Assembly: GCA_023252015.1 (NCBI GenBank)
Contig: JAHEXS010000062.1
Coordinates: forward strand, 1-6,799
Length of the DNA: 6,799 bases
DNA from: Candidatus Nitrosotenuis sp.
GTDB taxonomy: Archaea > Thermoproteota > Nitrososphaeria > Nitrososphaerales > Nitrosopumilaceae
Reading direction: 5' to 3'
Positions 1 through 5,448 of this stretch are shown piece by piece (positions within the stretch are counted from its first letter, which is position 1; every line of letters starts with the position of its first letter). The position numbers and the translations under genes are program-made. The notes beneath the pieces were generated by a model that saw only the letters and a program-made list of their open reading frames with translations, searched no databases and had not been told where the DNA came from.

Positions 1-60
1 GTTAGATTTTTTTCTAGACCAAACATTTTCCCAATGTCCTTTTGCATCATATTCCATCAT
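1..60 (-). CDS. 5' end of a probable SAM-dependent methyltransferase (truncated by window edge)
   Basis: Only the first 20 codons are in the window and the frame stays open to base 1. Two consecutive ATG codons (60-58 and 57-55) could each be the start; an in-frame TAA at 69-67 rules out a longer form in this frame. The visible N-terminus reads MEYDAKGHWENVWSRKKSN after the first Met. A short segment with His-Trp-x-x-x-Trp followed by a basic stretch resembles the opening of small class I methyltransferases, which often begin with an H/YW..VY..K pattern before a W-rich segment. That is family resemblance from memory over 20 residues, so the function is tentative. The SAM-binding glycine motif, if present, lies outside the window. 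The gene is divergent from the membrane-protein gene that starts at 218. Confidence 0.5.
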   Translation of the reverse strand, partial: MMEYDAKGHWENVWSRKKSN

Positions 61-66
61 CTTCTT

Positions 67-135
67 TTATTCAAATTCTCTAATAATGATTTGTTGAACA
101 GATACTGAGTCCAAAGATTCGTGCCTACCCATCAT
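67..135 (-). CDS. Small 22-codon ORF just upstream of, and in frame with, the left-edge gene
   Basis: ATG ATG at 135-130 opens a 22-residue ORF whose core reads GRHESLDSVSVQQIIIREFE and which stops at TAA 69-67. After two Lys codons comes the ATG of the next gene, in the same frame. An in-frame TAA at 138-136 fixes the upstream limit. A TATA-like AT tract is centred about 26 bases upstream of the first ATG, the spacing of a leaderless archaeal transcript. The peptide is charged and soluble, and I do not recognise it. It could be a leader or small protein, an N-terminal extension of the next gene interrupted by a stop codon or sequencing error, or simply 5' sequence. The promoter spacing supports expression; nothing shows function. 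Confidence 0.3.
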   Translation of the reverse strand: MMGRHESLDSVSVQQIIIREFE

Positions 136-157
136 TTAGAAAGGAAAGTGCAAAATT

Positions 158-167
158 TCTTTTTATT
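158..167 (-). promoter_or_regulatory. TATA-like box for the small ORF at the left edge
   Basis: On the minus strand this reads AATAAAAAGA, centred about 26 bases upstream of the ATG at 135. Position fits a leaderless start; the sequence is only loosely TATA-like, in an A/T-rich region where such matches are common. Confidence 0.35.
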
Positions 168-187
168 GCAGAAGAGTAAAACTAACC

Positions 188-198
188 TTCTAAATACA
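188..198 (+). promoter_or_regulatory. TATA box for the membrane-protein gene
   Basis: The tract TTCTAAATACA is centred about 25 bases before the GTG start at 218. This is the usual TATA-to-start-site distance in archaea, implying a leaderless or nearly leaderless mRNA. No Shine-Dalgarno-like GGTG/GGAG is visible just before the GTG. Confidence 0.5.
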
Positions 199-217
199 CA
201 GTTCAAAACCGTATGTT

Positions 218-799
218 GTGAGCTTTGAGTTTATTGTGTTCTTTACAGCATTCAAGTACGTGTTTGTTGAAGGTGGGGAACAGGCTCTAGTTGGAATTGG
301 CACACTAAGTAGAATTGGATATTCTCAAACGCTCAAAATTACTTTTATTGGTATAACAGTTGGCGTTTTTCTTTATTTTCTGTTTTTTAATGTGATAGGA
401 TTTTTCCCACACAAACCAGTTGAGATAGCACTAGGAATAGGACTGTTGTTTTTTGCATATACGATGTTTATGGAATTTTTTGAACATGGGAACAAGAAAA
501 GCTCAATAAAATACAATCTCGGGTATTTTTACATTGCAATGCTTGAGGCAGTTGAAAACTCGGTTGCATTGGCAACATTTAGCATAATTGAGATGTCAAG
601 TGCTATTTCTGGAGCAATACTGGCGATAGGATTGATTGTTGGTCTGTTATGGCTTGGAATAATCAAAAGAATTCCACTAAAGATTACTAGATTGATATCT
701 GGAATTTTGCTATCACTTACTGGTATTCCACTGATACTATACGGACTTGATATTCCACATCCAGAATTTCTGCATTGGTTGATACCCCCATTATCATAA
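218..799 (+). CDS. Polytopic membrane protein with three ExxE motifs (COG4280-like; possible FTR1-type relative)
   Basis: A 193-residue, very hydrophobic protein with about five or six membrane segments (roughly residues 3-30, 41-61, 68-85, 102-124, 128-149 and 157-177). Three ExxE motifs stand out: E18-G-G-E21 in the first segment, E86-F-F-E89 at the end of the third, and E110-A-V-E113 in the fourth. Paired REGxE motifs in membrane helices carry the metal-binding glutamates of FTR1/EfeU iron permeases, and VEGGEQAL here resembles them without the Arg. The overall look matches the uncharacterised archaeal membrane family I remember as COG4280. Transport of a cation is an inference from the motifs. 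The start is GTG at 218, chosen because a TATA box lies at about -25 and no in-frame ATG precedes it. The last bases overlap a doubtful minus-strand ORF ending at 794. Confidence 0.8.
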   Translation: MSFEFIVFFTAFKYVFVEGGEQALVGIGTLSRIGYSQTLKITFIGITVGVFLYFLFFNVIGFFPHKPVEIALGIGLLFFAYTMFMEFFEHGNKKSSIKYNLGYFYIAMLEAVENSVALATFSIIEMSSAISGAILAIGLIVGLLWLGIIKRIPLKITRLISGILLSLTGIPLILYGLDIPHPEFLHWLIPPLS

Positions 800-937
800 A
801 AAAGACAAAAATTCTAGTTGTATTTCAGTGTCCCAGTCAGGTCGAGAAAACGAATATTCCTTTGATTGCACAGAAAAATTATCCTTAAAATTATTTGACA
901 TCTGAAATCTAACTTTATTCTCAGGCATCGGACACAT
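794..937 (-). CDS. Doubtful 47-aa ORF downstream of tRNA-Ser
   Basis: The frame is open from inside the tRNA to the stop at 794, so upstream ATGs are available too (955, 988, and 1063 within the tRNA). The ATG at 937 is preferred because a TTTTTACC tract lies about 24 bases upstream. The product would start MCPMPENKVRF, is polar, has no recognisable domain and holds one cysteine. It would end by overlapping the last 6 bases of the converging membrane-protein gene. It may equally be chance open frame in a 200-base spacer. The T-run at 956-963 could instead be the terminator of the tRNA. I find nothing decisive either way. Confidence 0.2.
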   Translation of the reverse strand: MCPMPENKVRFQMSNNFKDNFSVQSKEYSFSRPDWDTEIQLEFLSFL

Positions 938-955
938 TTTACTCCTTCCATGCAT

Positions 956-963
956 GGTAAAAA
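956..963 (-). terminator. Possible T-rich terminator of tRNA-Ser
   Basis: About 40 bases after the tRNA 3' end the minus strand reads TTTTTACC. Archaeal termination often uses short T-runs on the non-template strand. The run is only five T, so the call is weak, and the same tract could be the promoter of the 47-aa ORF. Confidence 0.25.
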
Positions 964-974
964 GCGCAAGATCT

Positions 975-987
975 CCACGCCCTACCA
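975..987. repeat. 13-bp copy of a tRNA-Ser internal segment
   Basis: CCACGCCCTACCA here is identical to 1060-1072, which is the 3' half of the D arm and the start of the anticodon stem of the neighbouring tRNA-Ser. Both copies are in the same orientation, 85 bases apart, and both are preceded (lower coordinates) by GCAA at slightly different distances. It looks like a remnant of a partial tRNA duplication, or chance. Confidence 0.5.
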
Positions 988-1002
988 TATTTCCAAACAA
1001 GA

Positions 1003-1089
1003 TGGCGCGGGGGATGGGATTTGAACCCACGGGTCCTTGCGGACATGGGATTAGCAATCCCACGCCCTACCAGGCTAGGCGACCCCCGC
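1003..1089 (-). tRNA. tRNA-Ser (anticodon GCU) with encoded CCA
   Basis: A complete type II cloverleaf can be folded. The acceptor GCGGGGG (1089-1083) pairs with CCCCCGC (1013-1007). The D stem is GCC/GGC with a GG-containing loop. The anticodon stem TGGGA/TCCCA (1062-1058 with 1050-1046) closes the loop TTGCTAA, with anticodon GCT at 1055-1053, reading AGC/AGU serine codons. A long variable arm (1045-1031) forms a GTCC/GGAC hairpin with a GCAA tetraloop. The T arm is GTGGG-TTCAAAT-CCCAT. The discriminator base is G (1006), as expected for tRNA-Ser, and CCA is encoded at 1005-1003. The long variable arm plus G73 is serine identity, so the call is firm. No intron is present. Confidence 0.95.
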
Positions 1090-1112
1090 TCAAGGGTGCT
1101 AAGTTTTGGTCT

Positions 1113-1121
1113 GTAAATAAA
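1113..1121 (-). promoter_or_regulatory. TATA box for tRNA-Ser
   Basis: The minus strand reads TTTATTTAC, centred about 28 bases upstream of the tRNA 5' end at 1089. It lies just past the stop codon of the metallophosphoesterase gene, so the tRNA is probably transcribed from its own promoter. Confidence 0.6.
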
Positions 1122-1128
1122 TTCACTC

Positions 1129-1869
1129 TTATTCGGATCGGGCGTAGTTTTTCACAATGTTTTCAAGCGGCATTCTTTTGCCGCCGACAATTTTGAGGTC
1201 CACTTGGATTTTCTTGTTCTTTATCGTAATGATGTTGTACGTGTTCTCAAAGAGGCCTCGGACGCGCTCTGACGACGTGGTTCCCGCGTTTACAATTGAC
1301 AAATCCTTAAAGTTCCAGATCCACGGCCTGTGCTTGTGCCCGCATAATACCAGATTTACTTTGGTTGCAAGTATTGTTCGCAAAACGTCGCCCGCATCAA
1401 TTACCTCAACTCTTGCAGACCCAGTATCTGGGATTCCAATCAAATGGTGGTGCATTGCCAAAATCTTGATCTTGTGCTCGTTTTTCTTCATGGTTCTCTC
1501 TAGCCAGAGGTTTTGTCGGTATCCTACTTCACCCTCATCACGGTCAGGCCTTGCAGTACCCAATGTTACAACTACTACATCGTCGTCCAGCTCGTTTACC
1601 GTTTCAAATGGAAAGTGTTTTTTGAACAGCAAATAACCCGTGTTTCTATAATCATGATTCCCAGATATGGTGATAATTTTTTTTGTCTCCAGTCTTAAAA
1701 GAAGTTTTTTGCACTTTGCATATTCTTTGGATAAACCCTCGTTTGTCAGGTCGCCAGTCACTATGATGGCGTCTGGCTTTAGCGAATTTACTTCTTGTAT
1801 TACCGTCTCAAAAACAGATTCCTGAAACTGCGAGCCCACGTGAATGTCGGATAGCTGTACAATGATCAC
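1129..1869 (-). CDS. Calcineurin-like metallophosphoesterase
   Basis: A 246-residue cytosolic enzyme with the full metal-binding set of the calcineurin-like phosphoesterase fold: D8-x-H10, G39-D40, G70-N71-H72-D73, a His triplet at 140-142 and G177-H178-K179-H180. These residues hold two divalent metals that hydrolyse phosphomonoesters or phosphodiesters. The layout, with LSDIHVG at the very N-terminus, resembles the stand-alone Icc/CpdA-type phosphodiesterases; the real substrate cannot be read from sequence. There is no signal peptide or membrane segment. The start is GTG at 1869, directly followed by the conserved first strand, with a TATA box about 26 bases upstream. It is divergent from the dehydrogenase gene at 1960 and followed by tRNA-Ser on the same strand. 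Confidence 0.9.
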   Translation of the reverse strand: MIIVQLSDIHVGSQFQESVFETVIQEVNSLKPDAIIVTGDLTNEGLSKEYAKCKKLLLRLETKKIITISGNHDYRNTGYLLFKKHFPFETVNELDDDVVVVTLGTARPDRDEGEVGYRQNLWLERTMKKNEHKIKILAMHHHLIGIPDTGSARVEVIDAGDVLRTILATKVNLVLCGHKHRPWIWNFKDLSIVNAGTTSSERVRGLFENTYNIITIKNKKIQVDLKIVGGKRMPLENIVKNYARSE

Positions 1870-1891
1870 ATGTATGATGTACAGATCTCGG

Positions 1892-1899
1892 TAAATTAG
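1892..1899 (-). promoter_or_regulatory. TATA box for the metallophosphoesterase
   Basis: The minus strand reads TAATTTAC, centred about 26 bases before the GTG start at 1869, consistent with a leaderless mRNA. It shares the 90-base divergent spacer with the dehydrogenase promoter. Confidence 0.5.
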
Positions 1900-1914
1900 T
1901 TTTGTGAATATGAA

Positions 1915-1936
1915 TTTTTTATAAGAGTTAAATAAT
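1915..1936 (+). promoter_or_regulatory. Promoter region of the dehydrogenase gene
   Basis: Two TATA-like tracts occur: TTTTTTATAAG (1915-1925), about 40 bases from the TTG start, and TTAAATAA (1928-1935), about 28 bases from it. The first gives a roughly 14-base leader, the second a leaderless mRNA. I cannot choose between them. Confidence 0.45.
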
Positions 1937-1959
1937 CATTCCCGTCTCAAATCACTAAA

Positions 1960-2994
1960 TTGAGCAAAAAAGCAACCGTGATCAGAGGAGACGGAATTGG
2001 TCCCGAAGTTGTTGACTCGATGATCAGAGTTTTAAAAGAATGCAACATCCAGTCCGAGCTCATTCTATCGGATGCGGGCTCGGAGCAGTGGCAAAAAAAC
2101 GGCGAAAAAGACCCAACATACATTCCGGAATCCACAATGAAACTACTGGAGGGAACAGATGCGTGCTTCAAGGGGCCCACCACGACCATACCAAAGCCCG
2201 GAGCACCCAGAAGCGTTGCAGTCACACTGAGGCAGAAATTTGAACTATACTCCAACATCAGGCCAATCAAGACATACAAGAGAATTACTCCAAACCACAA
2301 TCTGGACTTTGTCTGTTTTAGGGAGGCAACTGAGGGACTCTATACAGGAATTGAAATTCAGCTGACAGATGATGCGGCAATTGCAATTAGAAAAATAACA
2401 AGGCAGGGATGCAGGCGATTCATCGGCTCTGCCATCAACTGGGCGCAAAAGTACCAGATGAAAAAATTTGTAGCAATCACAAAACGAAACATACTCAAGA
2501 TGACAGACGGAATATTCTGGGACGAGGTACAAACAGCTGGACAGAAAATTCCAGGACTTGACATCCAGGAAATCTATATCGATAACATGATGCAGCAGCT
2601 GGTGGTAAACCCAGAGCAGTTCAACGGCGCGGTTCTGGCAAGCACGAATCTGTTTATGGATATAGTATCAGAGTTGGCATCTGGGATTATCGGCTCAATT
2701 GGACTGGTGTATTCATCAAACATGGGCGATAGGTACGCAATGTTTGAGGCAGCCCACGGCAGCGCCCCGTCGTTTAAGGGACTAGGAACGGTAAACCCGA
2801 CTGCGTCCATTCTGTCAGGGGCATGGATGGCAGAATATTTGGGCGAGCCCCACATCAGGGATGCGATATTTTCAGCAACAGAGCAGGTGATAAACGAAGG
2901 AACGCATGTCACGTTTGATATCGGAGGTAGTGCGACCACCGCACAGATGACTGATGCAATTATCAGTCTAGCAAAGACAAAGCTAAAGAAATAA
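1960..2994 (+). CDS. icd: Isocitrate/isopropylmalate dehydrogenase family protein, probably isocitrate dehydrogenase
   Basis: A 344-residue beta-decarboxylating dehydrogenase covering the whole family length. It starts with the nucleotide-fold opening RGDGIGPEV (9-17). Substrate residues are recognisable: S85 with R91 and R101 in SVAVTLRQKFELYSNIRP, then R121 and Y128 in FREATEGLYTGIE, K175, and the metal acids D208 and D234. The S-x5-R spacing and TEGLYTGIE favour isocitrate over isopropylmalate, so the likely reaction is oxidative decarboxylation of isocitrate to 2-oxoglutarate; homoisocitrate is a weaker alternative. The cofactor loop HGSAPSFKG (266-274) has Ser-Phe where NADP enzymes have Lys-Tyr and NAD enzymes Asp-Ile, so cofactor preference is unclear. 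Position 238 is Glu where Asp is usual. TTG at 1960 is the only near start in frame. The 3' end overlaps the converging methyltransferase gene by 12 bases. Confidence 0.85.
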   Translation: MSKKATVIRGDGIGPEVVDSMIRVLKECNIQSELILSDAGSEQWQKNGEKDPTYIPESTMKLLEGTDACFKGPTTTIPKPGAPRSVAVTLRQKFELYSNIRPIKTYKRITPNHNLDFVCFREATEGLYTGIEIQLTDDAAIAIRKITRQGCRRFIGSAINWAQKYQMKKFVAITKRNILKMTDGIFWDEVQTAGQKIPGLDIQEIYIDNMMQQLVVNPEQFNGAVLASTNLFMDIVSELASGIIGSIGLVYSSNMGDRYAMFEAAHGSAPSFKGLGTVNPTASILSGAWMAEYLGEPHIRDAIFSATEQVINEGTHVTFDIGGSATTAQMTDAIISLAKTKLKK

Positions 2995-3522
2995 TTTTGT
3001 TGCCTGCACTACAATCAGTTTCTCAAAGAACAGCGACTTTTTTGCAAGTATCGTAACGGAAAATCCCATGGACCGAGTCTTTTCAATCAGGGTTTCATAT
3101 CTAGCAAGAGACGACGTAAGAAACAATAGCTTGCCACCTTGCTTTACGCATGGTGCCGCAGAGTTGATTATTTCCAGTGGAATGACCAGCCCTTCTGGTC
3201 CGCCATCTGTTGTAATGTCCTGGATTTCGTTTGACGGCAAATATGGCAAATTGCAGATAACAAGATCAAATTCTTTTTTTATGGCGTCTGCTCCCTTGCA
3301 GCATACGGAATTTTGAATTTTATAGTCCTGGCTGATTAGTGCGGAATAATTGATATCGGTTCCAATTACAACTGAGAATTTTTCCTGCAGGATTTTTGCA
3401 AGATATCCAGAGCCGGTACCTATTTCAAGCGCAGAGTCTCCTGACTCGTTTGCCATACAGTCTGCAAAAAAGAACGTGTCCTCCGACGGGGTATACGTGT
3501 CATTGAGTGATTTGTTTTGCAA
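2983..3522 (-). CDS. HemK2/Mtq2-like class I methyltransferase (probable aRF1 glutamine methylase)
   Basis: A 179-residue SAM-dependent methyltransferase. It opens with YTPSEDTF (10-17), typical of archaeal and eukaryotic HemK2/Mtq2 proteins. The SAM motif I is EIGTGSG (33-39), with an acidic D56 at the end of strand 2 and NLPY (91-94) at motif IV. DGGPEGL (106-112) follows, also typical of the HemK2 group. Members methylate the glutamine of the GGQ motif of class I release factors; eukaryotic ones work with Trm112. Motif IV is normally N/D-P-P-Y, and here the first Pro is Leu. The TTG at 3522 is used because an in-frame TAA lies at 3528-3526 and the conserved N-terminus follows at once. It overlaps the 3' end of rsmA by 23 bases, so translation is probably coupled, and is the last gene of the minus-strand run. 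Confidence 0.85.
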   Translation of the reverse strand: MQNKSLNDTYTPSEDTFFFADCMANESGDSALEIGTGSGYLAKILQEKFSVVIGTDINYSALISQDYKIQNSVCCKGADAIKKEFDLVICNLPYLPSNEIQDITTDGGPEGLVIPLEIINSAAPCVKQGGKLLFLTSSLARYETLIEKTRSMGFSVTILAKKSLFFEKLIVVQATKLFL

Positions 3523-4204
3523 TTTTTATGATTTCATCTCCTGATAACTCCTCTAGTCTTTTGGTGGACTGGACGGTTTGCCCAAATTTTTTCAAAATGT
3601 TTCCAAGCGTTTTTCGCCGATATGAAAATAGAGCATTCACTGTTTTGATCAATTCCTTGGATAGAATGTTTTTGTGCCTCAAACGCAACACCACAGAGTC
3701 AACCCGTGGGGGTGGACTAAAGTTTGCTTTTCCCACATGAATCATCAATTCCATATCAAACGCATAATTTGCTATTACGGATACTGAGCGCATTTCGTGG
3801 GACGATTCAGAAAAAAGCTTGTCAGAAAACTCCTTTTGCACCATTATTACTGCATGTGAGAACTTTTTTTGCGCAAGCCACTCTACTGCCTTTCTGCTTT
3901 GCGAGTATGGAAGATTAGACACAAATACAGAAAAATCCGCATCTGCCCTGAATCCGTCGCCATGGATTATCTCAAGGTTCGATATATTGGAGAACTGCTC
4001 CTGTGCCTCGGAATATAGTTCCCCGTCAGACTCGACGGATATTACGGATTTTGCCCTATCACAAAGAAGCGGAGTCAGGATTCCACGCCCAGTTCCAATT
4101 TCTAGGACCGTGTCGTCTTTTGTTATTTGAGCTGATTCAACTATTGATTTTGCGATGTTTTGTGATTGTAAAAAGTGCTGTCCTAGTCGTTGCCTTTTTT
4201 TCAT
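3500..4204 (-). CDS. rsmA: 16S rRNA dimethyladenosine transferase RsmA/KsgA
   Basis: A 234-residue enzyme that dimethylates two adjacent adenines in the terminal helix of 16S rRNA during late small-subunit assembly. Signature segments appear in order: LGQHFL (7-12), SAM motif I LEIGTGRGILT (34-44), acidic E58 ending strand 2, HGDGF (81-85), catalytic motif IV NLPY (97-100), MVQKEF (121-126), FSPPPRVDS (162-170) and FSYRRKTL (193-200) in the C-terminal helical domain. It is shorter than the roughly 270 residues of bacterial KsgA, mainly in the C-terminal domain, but nothing catalytic is missing. ATG at 4204 overlaps the stop of the DUF655 gene as ATGA, which suggests coupled translation. Gene order DUF655-rsmA-hemK2 is common in archaea. 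Confidence 0.95.
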   Translation of the reverse strand: MKKRQRLGQHFLQSQNIAKSIVESAQITKDDTVLEIGTGRGILTPLLCDRAKSVISVESDGELYSEAQEQFSNISNLEIIHGDGFRADADFSVFVSNLPYSQSRKAVEWLAQKKFSHAVIMVQKEFSDKLFSESSHEMRSVSVIANYAFDMELMIHVGKANFSPPPRVDSVVLRLRHKNILSKELIKTVNALFSYRRKTLGNILKKFGQTVQSTKRLEELSGDEIIKIAKQITQ

Positions 4205-4767
4205 CTCTTAACAAAGAGAGACACCTTTGACTCTCCTGTTATTTCGTCTAGGATTCTCTCGGTGATGTGCTTGATTGGTTCCTTTAGCCCCACTCGCATT
4301 TGCAGGTCATTAAAGTCTGTAAACTTTTTCTTTTCTCGCTCCTCAAGTATGCTTTTCATGTAGGTTTTCCCAATTCCAGGAATTAGTTCCAGCGCATGTA
4401 TTCTTGGAGTTAGCGGCTGTGCATGGTTTAGGTAATCAACGAATCGCTGCTCATTGTTTGATACGATAGACTGGACGACATTTTTCAGCTCGCTTTGCGC
4501 AGCTGCAGAAATGGAATGATGGTCAAGCTTGCCAAGTACGGATAGAATTTTTGTTCTCCCTTCCTTTCCAATGTAAATTCTCTCGCCAATTTCAAATGAG
4601 GTGTTCGGCATCCCTAACACCTCAAGCAGTGTCAGCCGGTCTTCTCCAATTGCGGTAATTATGATTCCCTCGCGTCCACGGACAGTGCTTGACCTGCCGC
4701 GCGTGACATAGTCTAGGACATATGCATATTCTTCATACTTACGTGGTTGACTAGTACTCTTTTCCAA
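4201..4767 (-). CDS. DUF655 family protein (archaeal, OB-like domain plus helix-hairpin-helix)
   Basis: A 188-residue protein of the archaeal DUF655 family. Residues about 10-80 are beta-rich (EYAYVLDYVTRGRS, then GERIYIGKEGR) and look like an OB-type nucleic-acid-binding domain. Residues about 126-160 contain a helix-hairpin-helix, LELIPGIGKTYMKSILEERE, which typically contacts the nucleic-acid backbone. The molecular role of the family is not established as far as I know. Its constant place between rpoF and rsmA suggests a role in RNA metabolism or ribosome biogenesis (inference). The start is TTG at 4767: an in-frame TGA lies at 4776-4774 and no other start precedes the conserved region. 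AGTGA, which can pair with the 16S 3' end, lies six bases before it. It is separated from rpoF by 18 bases and overlaps rsmA by four. Confidence 0.9.
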   Translation of the reverse strand: MEKSTSQPRKYEEYAYVLDYVTRGRSSTVRGREGIIITAIGEDRLTLLEVLGMPNTSFEIGERIYIGKEGRTKILSVLGKLDHHSISAAAQSELKNVVQSIVSNNEQRFVDYLNHAQPLTPRIHALELIPGIGKTYMKSILEEREKKKFTDFNDLQMRVGLKEPIKHITERILDEITGESKVSLFVKR

Positions 4768-4768
4768 A

Positions 4769-4796
4769 GGAATTCACTTCTTGTATTAAGAATTCC
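4769..4796 (-). promoter_or_regulatory. Possible RNA hairpin at the rpoF-DUF655 junction
   Basis: GGAATTC (4796-4790) and GAATTCC (4775-4769) are perfect 7-base inverted repeats with a 14-base loop. The 5' arm is the end of rpoF and the 3' arm ends one base before the TTG start of the DUF655 gene. The arm overlaps the GTGA that could serve as ribosome binding site, so a folded hairpin could limit re-initiation. The AATTC cores are self-complementary, which weakens the argument. Confidence 0.3.
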
Positions 4797-5112
4797 CCTT
4801 GAGAATGTTTAGGATTTTTTCTAGTGTTTCAGCAAGAATTAGTTTTTTCCAGCCAAACGTAAACGCTCGAAGCTCAGCTAAGGAGCTTGGCATGATGTTT
4901 ATAATTTCTACTGCTTCTTCTTCAGTTAGACCACAGTCTTTTTTCAGCTCTTGCTTGATTTTCTTTGCAGACTTTGCCTCTACTTTGGCAAACTTGGTAA
5001 CATAATCATGAGTCCATCGCTGAATTTGATCCATCTTTTCAGCGTCCTCTTTTTCAAGAATTTCTTTTACTTCAGCAAGTGAAATTGGCTGGCTTTTCTT
5101 TACTTGTTCCAT
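4786..5112 (-). CDS. rpoF: DNA-directed RNA polymerase subunit F (Rpb4 homologue)
   Basis: A 108-residue helical protein matching archaeal RpoF, the Rpb4 counterpart that pairs with RpoE (Rpb7) to form the stalk of RNA polymerase. The stalk helps promoter opening, binds emerging RNA and aids termination. Visible features are the N-terminal ISLAEVKEIL helix (10-19) and the HRDC-like helical region (about 30-104), with CGLTEEEAVEIINIMP (60-75) and the C-terminal ETLEKILNIL. The ATG at 5112 begins directly after the stop codon of rpl21e (no gap). A GGTG at eight bases before the ATG is a fair Shine-Dalgarno match, fitting translation inside an operon. The order rpl21e-rpoF-DUF655-rsmA is a familiar archaeal arrangement and strengthens the call. 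Confidence 0.95.
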   Translation of the reverse strand: MEQVKKSQPISLAEVKEILEKEDAEKMDQIQRWTHDYVTKFAKVEAKSAKKIKQELKKDCGLTEEEAVEIINIMPSSLAELRAFTFGWKKLILAETLEKILNILKGNS

Positions 5113-5415
5113 TTATTTTACACCAAACGGTTTGATATGGTCTAATCTAGTGATTAAGGTTTTCGTCTTGTTTCCGAGCTTTACGTTCATTGTGACTACC
5201 CTTCTGCTCACTGCTGTGATTCTGCCCACCTTTCCGTGATATCGCTTGTGAGGCATTGCCTTGTGCTGTCTTGGATCTATGATGACTAGTGCCTGCTCTC
5301 CGACATTGTATTCTCTCAATAGAAAAGAGACTCCACGCGGCGCATCCTTTGTTAAGACGGATCTGGACTTGTATCTAAAACCGTGAGAGTGGCCAGATGG
5401 CTTCTTTGTAGTCAT
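5113..5415 (-). CDS. rpl21e: 50S ribosomal protein L21e
   Basis: A 100-residue basic protein of the archaeal/eukaryotic L21e (eL21) family, a large-subunit protein absent from bacteria. The family signature is plain: GFRYKSRSVLTK (12-23), then a beta-barrel with VGEQALVIIDP (38-48), MPHKRYHGKVGRI (54-66) and the C-terminal LDHIKPF (91-97). Length is normal. The start ATG at 5415 has a TATA box centred 26 bases upstream, placed in the 33-base gap after radA. It can therefore head its own leaderless transcript with rpoF, DUF655, rsmA and hemK2 behind it. Confidence 0.96.
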   Translation of the reverse strand: MTTKKPSGHSHGFRYKSRSVLTKDAPRGVSFLLREYNVGEQALVIIDPRQHKAMPHKRYHGKVGRITAVSRRVVTMNVKLGNKTKTLITRLDHIKPFGVK

Positions 5416-5435
5416 AAAGAAATGGGTTGGAAGCC

Positions 5436-5446
5436 CTTATTTTAAG
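5436..5446 (-). promoter_or_regulatory. TATA box for the rpl21e operon
   Basis: The minus strand reads CTTAAAATAAG, centred 26 bases before the rpl21e ATG, between the radA stop and rpl21e. It supports a separate promoter for the ribosomal/RNA polymerase cluster, whether or not some read-through from radA also occurs. Confidence 0.6.
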
Positions 5447-5448
5447 AC

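Noticed and set aside
954..1196. Plus-strand 80-aa frame running across the tRNA-Ser
   Set aside because: It contains the reverse complement of a tRNA, a common source of false short proteins, and has no promoter.
1157..1698. Plus-strand open frames opposite the metallophosphoesterase gene
   Set aside because: They are antisense to a gene with intact catalytic motifs; composition is Ser/Cys/Phe-rich as expected for a shadow frame, with no domain.
2983..2994. Convergent 12-base overlap of the dehydrogenase and hemK2 genes as a sign of frameshift
   Set aside because: Both proteins end naturally for their families; short convergent overlaps are common in compact genomes.
3068..4230. Several plus-strand open frames opposite hemK2 and rsmA
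   Set aside because: Overlap two genes with complete methyltransferase motifs; translations show no recognisable features or promoter.
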